From positions 5,555,622 through 5,619,621 of the forward strand of contig NC_059537.1 of the NCBI RefSeq assembly GCF_905220415.1: a stretch of 64,000 bases of DNA, given 5' to 3'. Below, one piece after another: positions 13,617-27,001 of the stretch (position 1 is its first letter; every line of letters starts with the position of its first letter). Under the pieces are notes generated by a model. It saw only the letters and a list, made by a program, of their open reading frames with translations, searched no databases and was not told where the DNA came from. Both the position numbers and the translations under genes were made by a program. This DNA comes from Colias croceus (Eukaryota; Arthropoda; Insecta; Lepidoptera; Pieridae).

Positions 13617-14284
13617 AGACTATAATATTATATTAGCTAAAATATCAACAATTTCAATGCATTGATATTTGTGGTTAATAATAAAATATTATTATCAGTT
13701 TATAGGTAAATTATCAGCATTACATACTGGTTTTTTGGAACAAATTAATTTATATTTTAAGGCATTTTCAATGCGTCGATATCATGTGTGCGGTAAAATA
13801 CGAATTCACTTAATTTATTAAATCATCGGTTCTTCACAGTTAACGTTTCATAAAAAAGCTTTTTTGTAGTAAATTTGTCAATTATTGAAACGGAATTAAT
13901 CAATGGGACGCGGTTTCCCGCTTCCCGGAATTCGCGGGGATATTCATAGTGAGATTAAAAAAACCTGTCAGAGATTTTATGCGCCATTTTAAAATGTTTT
14001 TAACTGCGTATTCCAATTTGCACATTTTATTTCGAACGTGAAACTTACTGTTATGACTTATGTATCGATGGATAATATATTACGTACCTAATATTTTTTT
14101 GATATTCCTATATTATGGATGAATAATGAATAATAGGAAATGTATCTGAATGGATTTACAGTGACCGTATATTATATTTGCTGCTATTTTTATTCATTGA
14201 TTCTATATGTTAGTAGGCTCTATACAACTAATTCACTTAGTAAAAAGTTTGCTTCAATGGAACAACAAGAGACGACATCACTCC

Positions 14285-14466
14285 ATAGTATAAAACAAAG
14301 TCGCTTTCTCTGTCCCTATGTCCCTTTGTGTGCGCAAATCTTTAAAACTACGCAACGGATTTTGATGTGGTTTTTTTAATAGATAGAGTGATTCAAGAGG
14401 AAAGTTTTAGTATATAATTTATTAGGTTTCAGACAAAGCATGCGAAGCCGCGGGCGGTAAGCTAGT
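14285..14466 (-). repeat. Interspersed repeat
   Basis: It ends GCGAAGCCGCGGGCGGTAAG CTAGT and contains AAACTACGCAACGGATTTTG, seen in many lepidopteran repeats of this kind. Confidence 0.65.
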
Positions 14467-15893
14467 ACTTACCTATATTTATATACACGAACAAGTATAT
14501 ATTTTTTCAGAGGAATAAAAATTAAGGATAATTTAATTTGTCAAACAATATCTCACGGTATAATTAGTGTTACGAACAATTAAATTTCTGAAAAAACTAT
14601 ATAATATAACTATATATATATACTGCATATATACATTCTGCAAAAACATTTAAAATTCAGTTTTATGAGTTTTATGAATGAGTTTTCGCCGACCTCTGAA
14701 ATAATTTTAATTTCAAAAACCATACACTAGTTATACTTGTACCGTTTGATGTTTTATTTAAACTATAATGAGGTTTAAATTTACCAAGAAGGTAAGGGGA
14801 AAGGGTGCACACAAAGCGATCAAGGCTTCCATAACGTTACTTTAGCTCATATATATTTATACACTAAGCACTTACAACTGATGAGGTTTCTGTAAACTAC
14901 GTATGCTATTAGTGCGCAGTTTATTAGTTTAGTTTAGTTAAAAATTGTTATTTCTCTTATGAAGAGTTTCTACATCATACTTTGTTTGTTTGACAGCTTG
15001 TTTTTCGTGCAACAATCTCATATTAACGAGGAAAATGTTATTAAAAATTCATAGGTAATGAAATTACAATCTTCCCTGCAATTTTGTAGCCATTATGATA
15101 AAAATCGAAATGCGTAATTAACTTACCCTTTTCAAACTCCCGACAGCTTAAAACGTTCCGGGGCCAAAAATTATGCGAGTTGTTTAAATCTAATCAGTTG
15201 CAATAAAATAGGGCACAACAAAGAATATCAGTATTTTACTATCTAATTGTCACTTTTATTTGCGGCAGCAGCATCACAGCAAATGTAGTGAAACCTAATC
15301 GTCTGCCGCACGCAGCACTTCGTACAAATTATTTAATCTTCTCCCATTAACGATCTCAATTATAGAGTCAGAGTAGCAATTACGACCTAATGGATTCTGT
15401 CGCACTGTAATTTTCACTAACTCACGGTTAGAATGTTTTACTTTATGCTTTTTTAACGTTCAGGTGGTGAGTCGTATAATTTAATCCGAACTTAAGGTCC
15501 GAATTTAAGGTCGTGATACTAAGTACATTTACTATTCGAAGATTTTATTTCGCTATATGCTGCAAAACTCTTCCGAATGATTCTGAATTCGAATATAATA
15601 TTTACCTACGGAATGTAAAATAATAATGAGCTAGAAATATCAAATACTTTTTTGTACCGTGAATTGAAAAAGGACTCGAGAAATTACTGATGTGAAATAC
15701 AGCCAATTATAATGTAGGATATTTCCCGAGTATTACGATTACGTGGGGTATCAACAATAACGTATCGTTATATATTATTTATTTATAATAATTATCATTA
15801 TATATTTACGAAATAGATATAGCATAATGATATTATTACAGTTCATTTGTAATTTATATTCATTGTATTATTGTTAAATAGAAAATATTTAAA

Positions 15894-16132
15894 ACTAGGT
15901 TTCCGCCCGCGGCTTCGCCCACGCAGTCAAAGAAAAACCCGCATAGTTCCCGTTCCCGTGGGATTTCCGGGATTGCGTCATTTCCCGGGATAAAAAGTAG
16001 CCTATGTCCTTTCTCGGGTATCAAAATATCTCCATACCAAATTTCATGAAAATTGGTTCAGTAGTTTAGGCGTGATTGAGTAACAGACAGACAGACAGAG
16101 TTACTTTCGCATTTATAATATTAGTATGGATA
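15894..16132 (+). repeat. Interspersed repeat with internal CAGA run
   Basis: It starts at ACTAGGTTTCCGCCCGCGGC and ends at ATTTATAATATTAGTATGGA. It shares the AAATTTCATG, ACAGACAGACAG and GCATTTATAATATTAGTATG segments (inverted) with the copy at 13433-13616. Confidence 0.8.
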
Positions 16133-16328
16133 AGACTGGTTGTCTGCTTGTTCATTAAAATTATTTCTACAGAAACATAGTTAGATTTTTATTTAAAACC
16201 TATCTGTTGTACGTGAAACACGTGTTGACCACTGTACAAAGAAGGTGGTCAATTAAACTCTACGTATATTGGAGATTTGCATGTTTGTAATTCTAAGCAT
16301 GAAATAAAAGCGTAATTGCTTATCCTAT

Positions 16329-16531
16329 ACTAGCTTCCGCCCACGACTTTATACGTGCATCCCCGTTTTTCCCCGTTCCCGCAAGAATTTCGGGAAATCC
16401 TTTCTTAGGGGACGCCTACGTTATAACAACTACCTGCATGCCAAATTTCAGCCCGATACGTCCAGTGGTTTGGGCTGTGCGTTGATAGATCACTATATCA
16501 GTCACCTTTGAGTTTTATATATATATAGATA
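16329..16531 (+). repeat. Interspersed repeat, CTAGCTTCCGCCC type
   Basis: It starts ACTAGCTTCCGCCCACGACT and ends in TTTTATATATATATAGAT, typical of Lepidoptera dispersed repeats. It has no open frame. Confidence 0.7.
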
Positions 16532-19500
16532 TCCATAATAAAATACAACTGCTTGTTATTATAGAGATAAAATATTTCAGAAACTGTTATAATAATTGTA
16601 AATGCATGAACGCCACAAAAGCCACATTAATAAAGAAATGAATGCGTCCATTTGTTATAAAATTTAAATCTTAAATTGATGCATTCATTTCAGACCAGAC
16701 CATGTTAAGTATTTATAATTTTGGCATAAGTATGATGTTCCCGGCCATGACATAAAATTTAATGAATCGTTAATATTTGTGAATCGTACTTAAATTCGAA
16801 AGAAAATTTAATAGAACGATTGGTGGTCCATTTCGTAAGGTTCAGTATGATAAACAACCTTTATAATGTCAAGCGTTAATTGAAGTAATTTCAGAGAGAG
16901 GTATAATAAATGCGTGTTCAAATTACTGTAATTGGGGATTAAGCTCTGTGGAGGATTTACCGCGGCTTTCCCGCGCTACCGAGTGTCTCCAGATGCCGTT
17001 TATCGCGGCCATCGGAAATTCAATTATGAGCCCTCACCACCCTCCCGCTTTTTATCCATTGACCTCAAATGAAAAACAATTATATGAGACGAGCTAGTGA
17101 CACGCTCGCCCCGATTCATACTTTACATTGGGTAACATATAGTAGCAGCAACACACCTTTAATAATTACAATGTGTTGTTTTGTTTCGCTGTTTTAAAAC
17201 CAATTTTGTGTTTATACTGCGGCAACGTTATTTATGGCATGTGATATAGAAAATTTAAAATGCAGACGCTACACCTAATAGAGATATATTGTTCAAATAA
17301 TGCACTGGGGATAATGCACTTATTACGTTTTCTAAACAAATATGTGTAGCCTTCAAAATAACATTCTTCATTTTTCCTGAATTCGACTGTGATGTGGGAA
17401 TAAGACTCCATTATAATATAATGAGCAACCTGCCCTCGCATCGCTTCGGTTTCACATAGGATTCATTATTTTGACGTTACCGCATACAGAGAACTTTAGT
17501 TTATATGTACGTTGTAGGTACTAACATTCAGAAGATCATAACTACTAGTCTTACTCTTAACATAATAAATCATTAATAATGTAGGCTGCTAATGAACTTT
17601 CTTCTTGCAGAGTTATTTTAACAGTAAACATTTATTATACCCAAAACTTTTGTTTTGGTAAAATGGTGGATTGTGTACCTTTTAATAACAATTCATTCCA
17701 ATGCTTCGATAGTTCATGATCATCGATGAGTAGAAACAAACAAAGAAATAAAATAACCATATAAAGAAGTCAAGCTCAAAATTACGTCTCACATATCCTT
17801 TCTGGCGTTGCGTAGGAAGCATCTTATTAAAGTTTCACCAGACAAGATCAGTTCGATCGCACGCAAGGAATTTGATTCAATAAACCTTTCACATGTCTGC
17901 AATACAAATACGAGAATCCAACTCAACACTTGCAATGGACACCCAAAAAGAATCCTTTTCTATTTTGTTTGTTGTTATTTGATATTAACGATTTTCGAAA
18001 CTCATTTTTGGAAACATAATAGTACATGCTTATAAATTTGATTACAATCATTACCTATTGTAGAAATTTGTTGTATAAATGCATTTAAATATTATTTTAA
18101 TTTTTGCAAACTTTATAAATCTTAACGCTCCTTTTGAGTTCGCCATAGTGGTCTAAAAGAACGCCTATTTAACTTGTATTGATGTTCTTTGCAATGTGCA
18201 ATATTAAATATAAACCTAGGAATGGATTGAATAACGAGAGCAATCCTAAACGCCAAACTAAGTCACTGCTACGAAATATAGGCAGAATTATTCATCTACC
18301 AAATTGTTCGTCTCTCTGAAGTAGAAGATTTATGTCTCCACAACTTCCCCGAGTAACGTACGGTCACGACAGCCTTCCGTACGAATAAATCATCCTTGGC
18401 TATAAGCAAATAGAATTATTTACCACGAAGAATTGAATTAGCCCATAAAGTTTAACATATAAACAAAACGGGGAACAACGTAGAAGGTACGACCGTTTTA
18501 CACAGGAATAATGAAGGTAATGAAGATTGGTAGCTAGGTAAAGGTCGTACGTCCCCGGGTCGTTATTTCTCGTGGAAAACTTAATTAAAATGAATCTCTC
18601 TAGGACTTTTTCGGAAACGAAAATTTAAAACGCTTAATAGGAAAGGCAAAGTCAGCGCAATGGACATAAAATTGAAATTATTTTTAAAGATCTCAGGTTT
18701 AATTACATAGATTAATTTTTATTTCATTTTATCCCTTGTTCTGAAAACCTCAATATTTTCGCAAGGTTAAATGGAGGTGATATAAAAAAGGTAGATTGCT
18801 TTTTATAATTGCCGACATTTTATTCTGTTTTAACTCTAAATATTGTAGTATTTATCACGTTTAAATAAAGCTTCGGTTTTTAGGTTGGAAACAAAAAGTA
18901 ACGACGACGATTTTCCAATATGAAACACAACTATTGACATTCGCCTATCGGCATGGATCTATTTTTAATAGTGTAGGATAAACAAATGACATGCGCTGCA
19001 ATATTTGTTTTGAATACAAAGAGCTTTACGGTTTTTATGAAAAACGAGATACAAATAAAATAATATCAGAGTAGGATTTATTAACAGAAATCAAGAATGA
19101 TATTTCCTGTATAATGGAAAAGATACCTTTGTCTTATTTTTTTGAACTTCCATTGCATCGGGAACTTATTATTTTCATTTAATATTTCATAGATATTTCA
19201 TTTTTTTATGTCTAGACATGATAGATTGATTTAGATATATCATTGATTTATACAAAACGTTACTATTTTATGTATGATGTTTTCTTTCCATCGATATCAT
19301 TGGTCCTTCAAAAAGTATCACTTCGCAAAAAATAGCTTTCACAAAGAGCCGTAACAGAAACAAGGCAAATATAAACGCTATTTTTCGAACGTTCTAAAAC
19401 ACTAAAATCCTGACAAATCTTGTTTGTTGCCAAAGCCATTATTACCAATGGATAATGTTCAAAGAAAGCAATATAGGCCGCCGTAGCAGTAGCGGATTTC

Positions 19501-22500
19501 GTTTTGTCGTTCCAAGGCACAATATCTTGCTGCTAGATTTGGATCGGAGATTTTCCATTTTAAGATATTTCTACTTATGATTCTCCCCTGAGCAACATTC
19601 GCTGATAGAATATTAGATACGAATGGTCCGGAGACTGCGGAGGATTTCGTATCTATCTGTTATTCAATATTTATAAATCGTTATAATCGTTTTGCGTCTT
19701 ATGTTCTTAAATATAATATGTGTGCGTTCTTTTTAAAACAAAATATTGGCTTACTTAGTTCCTTTGAAGATTGAGGAATGTTTTATTTTATATATTTTGA
19801 TTTTATTTCGTGAAGCTTATATCTAAAGTTAAAACTTTCTAGGAGTTTTATATTATTAAAAAAGTACTTTAAGTAAACAATTTTAAATAAGGAGTATACT
19901 ATTTGATCTGAATAGGATAAAGACTGCATTGAATCACTTACAACGAGGAAGTTATCACACACCTGTATAAATATTTTCTCTGTTGAAGTGGTAGGTACTC
20001 TAAGTTATTTCTAAAATCCTCATATTTTGTGAGGTATAAGTGAGCCTAAAACCTCTCCACTTTTTGTTTATTTATCTTATATCTTTCCTATCATCCCACG
20101 ATAGAGTCCGAATTGGAATAGTTTAAGTTAGATTGTTTATGATAATGTACGATATAATATACATACCAAATGTGTGATATGTATGACTAGTCACGAATGC
20201 TATTCTCTTGCAACTATATTTTAGCACAGTAAAACTTATATAGTATTATATTATTATCTGTGGCAATACATGGATAATGTTATGATATTATGAAATCGAA
20301 TTAGTACAAATAACAGCGGGTTCATTTGCCAGATTTATAGCCGCTATTGGTAATATACTCGTTAGTGGTCCGCAAAATAAATAATAGCTAACTATTAAAA
20401 TAAACAGATGCTGGTTTGTGTAAATGCATTATATTTTGTTCAAAATCAAATTGCAATTTATAGGATCGTATAGTTGAAGCAATAAATAATAAATAAATTA
20501 ACACAATTGGGTTACATATTATTATGTATTCACTCGTTAGTCTTTATGTTGTGTGAAAACGTTAAATTATTAATATTTTATGCTATAATACTATATATAA
20601 TTTGAATCACTATTTATATAATTATAGCAGATACTGAAAATTCTGTAATATTCAATCAGTTATTTATAAAGCAGTTTTGGTTTTCCTTTTTATGAAATGA
20701 ACCCATCCCATATGTAATTCTACATACTTATAAAAGAATTTGGATAACAACAATATAATAACCTATGTATGTATGTAGGAGAAAATCGTTATTACCTAAC
20801 CCCTATAATGATTTCTATTCTTTTGAAATATTTTATTGTTTTAGTATTGATTCAATGCGTAAATAATATAAATACAACGAGTACCTATATTATATTAATT
20901 TCTAAACACTCTTGTATTTTGTGTATACGGTGTATCTAGAAATCGAACAGCGGATAAAATTTATTGCATAAAAATTGTAGCTACATAAAAAATAATCGTT
21001 ATTTATGCTGGTCAAGTAACTCTAACTTGAAATGGATTTACGAGAGTGACCGTAAAACCAGCACACTTATTCATACTCAGGTTTATGTTCATTGATATGG
21101 GCTCGTATAAGCGAAGATTGCTTGGAACTGCTCATAAAATCTCCTCCCGACAGATAAGTATCGTCTTTTAAATCAGAGCGATACAGTCCCCCATTAAATT
21201 GCTTATGCAAACATATTTATATCTACTTTTAAGTAATCGCATATTTGTTGGAACGAGTATTTACGATATTAGGTAGAGAATTTAAATAAAGAAAAAGCTT
21301 GCTACTTGGAATGAAGAAGGCAAAATATTCGTAAACTTATATTTTGTTTTAAATAGCTCTATACATTATATAGTATAGGCAGAACAACGTTTACGGGACA
21401 AATATTATTTTACACTTGTATGTTAGAAAATCACGGTCTAAATAGCGCTTACATACCAAAAGATGCATGATGATTATAGCATGAATTTTCATCATAGTGG
21501 TAAAGAGGGAGAGTATGGTTTAGTAAGCATAAAAACTCGAAAATAGTTCAAGGAAAAATATCCCGTTACCTTTTAATACCAGCACTATCCTGGCAGATAG
21601 TAGATAAATCCCTGCAACATTGTTACATTAATGTCGTCCAACTTCACGAGATGTGAAACTTCACATATGTTTTATAAGGTGTTATAAAAAGTTTCAGTAC
21701 ACGTTGCATCGTACAACAGATGGCGTGCAGGTGTGCTCTGGCGGGCATAATCATTACGACTGTACAATCGTGCAGACAATGAGTTATGTGCGCGACTGTA
21801 CGCTGTTGGCTAGACGATTGCGATCGTCATTTGTCTGAATACAGCTGAAGAGACCACTTTATCTCGACAAGAGAAAATATTGAATCGATTCGAGCGTTTC
21901 ATTTTGAATTAGTCAGTGGTTTTCCGAACTAAATTACTTGTTAGTTGTTACGTATCTACTGTTGGGGTTTATTTGTGCTTCCAAATGAGCGAACTGCGAC
22001 TTGGAGGAAAACTACGTTGACATTAATTACCAGGCTTAGCCTTTTCAGAACCTTTAGTTAATAATTTATTAGCATTTTTATACGCATGGTATAGCACATT
22101 AATTTATTGTGAAGGTCAGTAGGCAAGTAAATGTTTATGCAGGCTGTTCTAGATTTTCCTTAACAATCTTACATTTGCCAAGAAGCCAATCATTTACAGG
22201 TCTTTAAAAACTTATAATGTTCGTAAGTTTGCTTATAAATCTCGCAAAAATAAGGGTCTCAAGGGGTTTTGAGTTTATTCAGTCACGTTTCAAATTCATA
22301 ATATTGCGAAAAGAACCATAAATTTTCCGGATGGGATTGGCTTTTACACTCTGTTTAGTCTCGTTATTTCCACGTCCCTGCTCTTAATGAAATATTATTG
22401 GTTGTTGGCGGCAATCTTATAACTATAACAATATACATTTATCTGTAAATGAGTATTCCTTTTAACTATTTTTCATTCACCCATGAGGACAAAACATAAA

Positions 22501-23348
22501 CAATTGAATGATTTATTCGTTTATTCCTTTTAACTAAAATAAAAGAAAATGTTGCTTCCTTAGCTTATAATGATAAAAAATTCCTATATTGTTATAATCA
22601 TAATACCAGCAACGGAAAATTTTTCGACAGTCATGCGTCTGTCTGGGATGACCCCTTGGTTAACGACATGTCTGACCTAAGCCCGATAATGCTGCTGATC
22701 ATTATTTTTATTTATTAATTTAAAACGTAAGAATAATATACTTATTATAAAATCCATTAAAAATTTACATTACATTAAAAATTTGAAAAAACAATATATT
22801 TAACTTAAATTCGAGTAAGAAACTCTGCAACTACCGTTATTTTTATTTGCGCCAAAGTTCATAAATCGATAAAGGTAAACGTGGAGTGGGCACTGTCAGT
22901 GGTTCAACATCAAAGCCGTGTGAAATCCCGCCCTTTGGAACGTTCCGGGAGAGCTCCTGTGGGACCTTTCGGTCTGTCATAAAGGAAATTATTCGATTGC
23001 AGCTCCAACCAATTTTTAGCCTCCGAATGAATGCTATTTGAAATGATTTTTTTATCAGTGCAGGTGTATTTCAAATGAATCCATTGTTACTGAAAGGGGC
23101 TTAGAGTGAAATCGTTTTGTATTGGACAATAACTTGAGAGTTGAGTACCGTCCACCTGATTTGCACGACCTTTTTTTACCTTATTGTTAAGATGTAATCA
23201 GGAGAGCATCGGGTAATACTTTGAGAAATGCAATGGGTTTAAAAATTAGGATTTTTGTCTATCGAATAATTACAGCGATATCTTTTTCGTAAAACAGGAA
23301 GTTTGAGGCAAATAATTCCACTTACTTCTAAGTTGTTTGGACATACCT
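16532..23348. other. AT-rich intergenic sequence
   Basis: No gene is supported. A slightly GC-richer patch at 16920-17110 and another at 22860-22990 have no frame with a recognised domain. Confidence 0.55.
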
Positions 23349-23893
23349 AATACCTATAGACCGGGAGAATGGAGATATTGACACAAAATTTCGAGTCATT
23401 TGTAACAGGATGGCGGTTCTACAGGGGTCTTAAAAAATTTTTTTGCAGATTTTCGACGGTATGGCGACCATTTGGAATCGTCCGAAAAGTATGGCATGGT
23501 GATTTTCGTAAATGGCTGCACGACGATGGTTACCTGTGCAAAAGTTAGGCTGGTACAAATGGTTGAATTGTTTTTTTTTTTTAAATCAACACATTCGCGT
23601 CGGTATGGCGGGCTTTAAGTTTCACCGGAAAAGTATGGCATGACACTACCGCCTACATCTTTTTTATGGGCTATCGGTAAATTCTAAAATTTTTGTGTTA
23701 CAAATCGTTAATCGTTTGACTTTCACTATTTTTCCGACGAGTTCGACTAACGCCCACGCAACTAAGCCGCCGGTACCAGCGTATACACCATCATTTTTCT
23801 TTTTGTCATTGCGTACTAAGACCCCTGTAGAACCGCCATCCTGTTACAAAAGACTCGAAATTTTGTGTCAATATCTCCCGGTCTATAGGTATT
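23349..23893. mobile_element. 545-bp element with about 80-bp inverted ends
   Basis: Arms at 23349-23432 and 23817-23893 are nearly perfect inverted copies; the left has a 5-base insertion and there is one substitution. Inside, two similar blocks (around 23457-23503 and 23599-23645) share GGTATGGCG and AAAAGTATGGCATG. No transposase frame is seen, so it is non-autonomous. TA dinucleotides at both edges suggest a TA target, but this is unproved. Confidence 0.75.
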
Positions 23894-26160
23894 GTGTATA
23901 ACATTATTGATAGTAGGTATTACAATATAGTGTGGTCATACGCATTACTGTTGCAAACATCATCATACAACACTGGCAGATATAACAATAACGTAATTGA
24001 GGAGTCCCTGCAACAATTACTTCATTTGAGTGGTTCGACACAAGCTAAACACGTATCTAACATCAATCTTGACATGCTTGTGGAAAGAATTTTGAAATTA
24101 TTCAATATCTCTAACAAGCGTTATAATGCGGGTATTATCAATACCGTATACTTAATGCGGGATCATAGATCATGAAAAGTATGAAGATTTTTCCATCGTC
24201 GGATGTCTAAGAAATTAGGCTTGCACCAAGAACTTAGTAGAGCATGCTATGCTATGTTTTATTTTAAATATAGCTATACTATAAGTTTGTGTGCTTTTAA
24301 ATATTAATCGTATCTAAAAATGGTATTCAAGTGAATCTACGCGATGATATCTATGAAACTACGTGAGCATAAAAATGAGAGAAGTGAATCTGCAATTTTT
24401 GTTATCAAAATAAAGGTTTTTTCGATAACGTCCTACATTTTGTTCTATGTTTTATTTAGTTACATAAATGTTGCTTAATGTAAAAATCTCTCTACTATAC
24501 AAACTTCAGTTGTAGGTATAAACAATGTTAACTTTTCCTACGAGGAACATAAGTAGGTAGATAAAAAAAAATCATTGAACATTGCATTAAAAAAATTATA
24601 CGTCTAGACAGGCTATACGTCTAAACAGACTACTATTGTTTTCATAAAAATTGTAATTGTTTCATTCGGATGCCAAATTTTTAACCCTTAAATTTCTATA
24701 AATATACGGCATACCTAAAAGCAAACCATTTCGGATTTGAGTTGGACATAGTCAACGGAATCTGAATATTATTTCTTATTTTATAATTTAAATTGATCTT
24801 TTTCTCTTTTATGCATATATTATTCACGTAAAACGAAGCACAATATTATATTTCTGTGCTATTTTGTACAGGTTAAATTTCTCCATATAATTTACAAACC
24901 AATAACTGTATCGGTTGTTGTACATTCTGTTCCATATAAATTAAACCACAGATGTTAATAACATTCAACACAGAATATGCAATATAAATTCCACGCTAGA
25001 TACGAAAAGTTCGACAAACTATTGGTAGCTATTGGCCAAAGGGGCGTCTTGTCCGAGAATTTGTATAAGCTGAGCTCAGTTCACGCCGAGTGCTCTCCAC
25101 ATAATTCGACTTGTATAGTCCACTGGCTCCCTGCCTTCGTTTTGAAACAGATATTGTAATCCATGCTCGATAAACCACGGTAATAACCCAGCTTATTAGT
25201 ACGGATATGTTTAATTCGGAGCAATAAAAGATAACGTTGTTTGTTGTTACTATTCTAAATACATGTATTCTTTCGCATTTTTATTCTATTTAAATGTTAA
25301 ACAAATTAAAAGTTAACAATTTATTATCATTTGAGTATCACTTATGATTATGATTATGAATATTTACCTACTGTGTTTTGAGTCCAATCTATACTTAAAG
25401 CCTAAAATATTAAGCAGTTTATGAAAAAACAGCTTTGAGCTTTCATTGTCGATATTGTGCTTGGATAATGCACTTAACTAAAAAAGCTTATTTATCACAA
25501 ACCACTTATTAAATTGATAAAATAAAAATGTCATGTTGTTATAATTTAAAAACCCAACAACTGATCTGCAACCATATTCCGTAGTATTATTAATTGCTAT
25601 CATATTAACCCATATTCACTTAAAAATGTAACTCGCAACACCAGAAACGAGTGCAACATCAATTTCGTATTTTGACCGAGTATTCCTGAAACATCTCTGG
25701 AGTACGTATATCCAACGCTTTCGTTATTAATAACTGTGATTCACATGAAAAATATGTTGTCAAAATATTTTTACACTCGATTTTATCGGAGTTTTTGGTA
25801 AATTACGTTTTATTTTCGAGACTATTTATTCTATACAGTTTAGTTCTGTTAAATATTTTTTAAATGGAAAATCATTCACAGAATTGTAAAGGATCCTTTC
25901 ATCACTGTATTTTTTTCCTGTTTTAACGCTGGATAATAGTCTAAAAACATTTTTCATAATATGTAAAATTATTAATTTTAAACAAAGACAATATTCGTAT
26001 TTGTTAACAAGTTATTAGTTACTACTCGCGTAGGTGAAGTACCTACGAGTGTGTAGAAAATATAGAGCTAAGAAATGTGAAAAACAATTGTATACTAATG
26101 CTCTTAATTTTAAACTCAGATTACTGCAGATCAAAAAAGGCAATAATCCTCAGACACTTT

Positions 26161-26209
26161 GAACAGACTACATACAAATCGGCGTCGGTGATTTGTATGT
26201 AGTCTGTTC
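26161..26209. repeat. Perfect 20-bp hairpin
   Basis: Stems at 26161-26180 and 26190-26209 are perfectly complementary, with a 9-base loop (GGCGTCGGT). A GC palindrome-rich stretch (GCCCGGGCCGGGCCC) follows directly. It is shorter than a usual insect microRNA precursor. Confidence 0.7.
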
Positions 26210-26823
26210 CCGCCCGGGCCGGGCCCGTCTTACTGCTCTTGCATAGAAATATTCATATTATACCATAATCCATATTAAACGAGAATGTGGCGTCATCATT
26301 ATCCATTATGAAGGCACAGACGACGTCATGTAATGAGAGAATTTTATTATTATGCCTCTGTTATTGTCCTACTTAGCATTTTGCACGAATGTAATAGCGA
26401 TCTTTAGTGGTGTTATCACTGAATGGGCTATTTATCTAAATTGTTAATCTAATTAAAGTTTTGCAATCATGAATTATTTTATTACTGCACAGCGTTAAAA
26501 CGGCCATCCTATACTATAAATTGAGCATAACTTTTGTGTATAAATGTGGATTTGCGGTTTAAATTACGTTTTAGAGGGTCATTAATCGATCTAAATGGAC
26601 GTCAGTTCAGGCAAAATTAGTTTTCACTGGCTAAGCACGAACGAAGCTGGGTTAACAAGCTAGTTATTGGTACATTGTGTTTGAATACTCGAATATAATA
26701 TGAAAACAGTAGAAAATTTAGTTTGCATAGTCACGGTTGAATTCTTATTTATTGTTCAATATATCATTCATTTACTTACAGGACTTTATACTAAGTGCTA
26801 ACAATTGTTTCCATATTTCTTTA

Positions 26824-27001
26824 AGGGCCTATTTTTCAGTGCTTGGATAAAACTTATTCGTCGAATAATGTATAAAACTACCATTTTAAAAACGTATTCT
26901 AATTGCCCGTATTTGACAGTTTATGTGACATTTAAATATTATTATCGTGTAATATTTTATTGAACGGATAAGTTTTATCCAAGCATTGAAAAATCGGCCC
27001 T
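26824..27001. mobile_element. MITE of 178 bp with about 37-bp inverted ends
   Basis: The left end AGGGCCTATTTTTCAGTGCT, continuing TGGATAAAACTTAT, is repeated inverted at 26965-27001 with about three mismatches. The interior is AT-rich with no frame. The flanks are TTTA on the left and AAGT on the right, so the target duplication is uncertain. Confidence 0.7.

Noticed and set aside
24977..25159. 60-codon frame with a few cysteines
   Set aside because: Short, no domain, no splice context; consistent with chance.
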